Assembly: GCA_903844825.1 (NCBI GenBank) | Contig: CAIMVC010000458.1 | Location: 1 to 39,844 of the forward strand | From: an uncultured Burkholderiales bacterium | GTDB lineage: Bacteria; Pseudomonadota; Gammaproteobacteria; Burkholderiales; Burkholderiaceae_C | Length of the DNA stretch: 39,844 bases | Direction of reading: 5' to 3' | Shown: positions 39,704 to 39,844 of the stretch, piece by piece | Position numbering within the stretch: the stretch's first letter is position 1 | Layout: the number at the start of each line of letters is the position of its first letter | Notes under the pieces: generated by a model | Seen by the model: only the letters and a program-made list of their open reading frames with translations | Told to the model about the DNA's origin: nothing | Database searches by the model: none | Made by a program: the position numbers and the translations under genes

Positions 39704-39844
39704 GACAGCGAGTCTACCGGGCATCCTGCGGCGTTGCCGGGGTCGGGGCCATGGCCTGGGCCGTAGCATCAAGCGAAAGAGCCGCCCGGGCCGATGCCGA
39801 CTAAAGGCTTCGGCCAACTCGTTGTCTAATTCAGCATCTGACAA

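Noticed and set aside
39704..39844. N-terminal extension of cysE to the right edge
   Set aside because: The frame is open but encodes an Arg/Pro-rich low-complexity run, and cysE homology starts at the ATG at 39703. The stretch is probably upstream non-coding DNA, perhaps with the end of another gene too short to identify.

Overview
The window looks like chromosome of a Burkholderiales betaproteobacterium, probably Comamonadaceae. The evidence is the gene families, high-GC codon use, an rpsU-yqeY pair, a divergent pmbA/darP pair, and a cysE product that starts in the usual Comamonadaceae way. This placement comes from family knowledge, not a search. No rRNA, tRNA, CRISPR array or transposase was seen. 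Four blocks can be separated.

Block 1 (1-14927) is accessory. On the minus strand are a SpvB/TcdB-like protein with seven FG-GAP repeats and, 34 bp downstream, an RHS/YD-repeat protein that runs off the left edge. Both carry Sec-type signals. The RHS protein contains a cysteine-rich insert. Divergent from these, across an AT-rich region, is a tightly overlapping nine-gene plus-strand operon for a type II secretion / type IV pilus-like machine. It encodes PilO/GspM-like and GspC/PilP-like proteins, a secretin lipoprotein with a cohesin-like C-terminus, three pseudopilins (one with Trp in place of the conserved Glu5), GspF, GspE and a PilN/GspL-like protein. The simplest hypothesis is a dedicated export or surface-display machine with its large secreted substrates.

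Block 2 (15092-20953) is mostly housekeeping: an N-acylglucosamine 2-epimerase family protein, rpsU with its terminator, yqeY, a small methyltransferase, a REP-like hairpin, pmbA diverging from darP across 23 bp, and mog.

Block 3 (21042-30196) is a sugar-oxidation locus, most likely for L-fucose, D-arabinose or a related sugar. The minus-strand operon runs fucU, GntR regulator, DHDPS-family aldolase or dehydratase, TRAP transporter dctP-dctQ-dctM, and a ribokinase-like gene. The divergent plus-strand genes encode an aldo/keto reductase (sugar 1-dehydrogenase), an amidohydrolase-family lactonase and a XylX-like FAH-family 2-keto-3-deoxy acid dehydratase. A sugar-acid dehydratase is missing from the window.

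Block 4 (30203-38877) is a sulfide/persulfide regulon around a BigR/SqrR-type ArsR repressor. The minus strand has bigR, two YeeE/YedE-type channel halves, a DUF442-sulfide:quinone oxidoreductase fusion and a SulP permease. The plus strand has an ETHE1-type persulfide dioxygenase, a methyltransferase and cydAB. The 90-bp divergent region holds a perfect 13-bp inverted repeat whose arms form two symmetric overlapping promoters. cysE lies convergent at the right edge.
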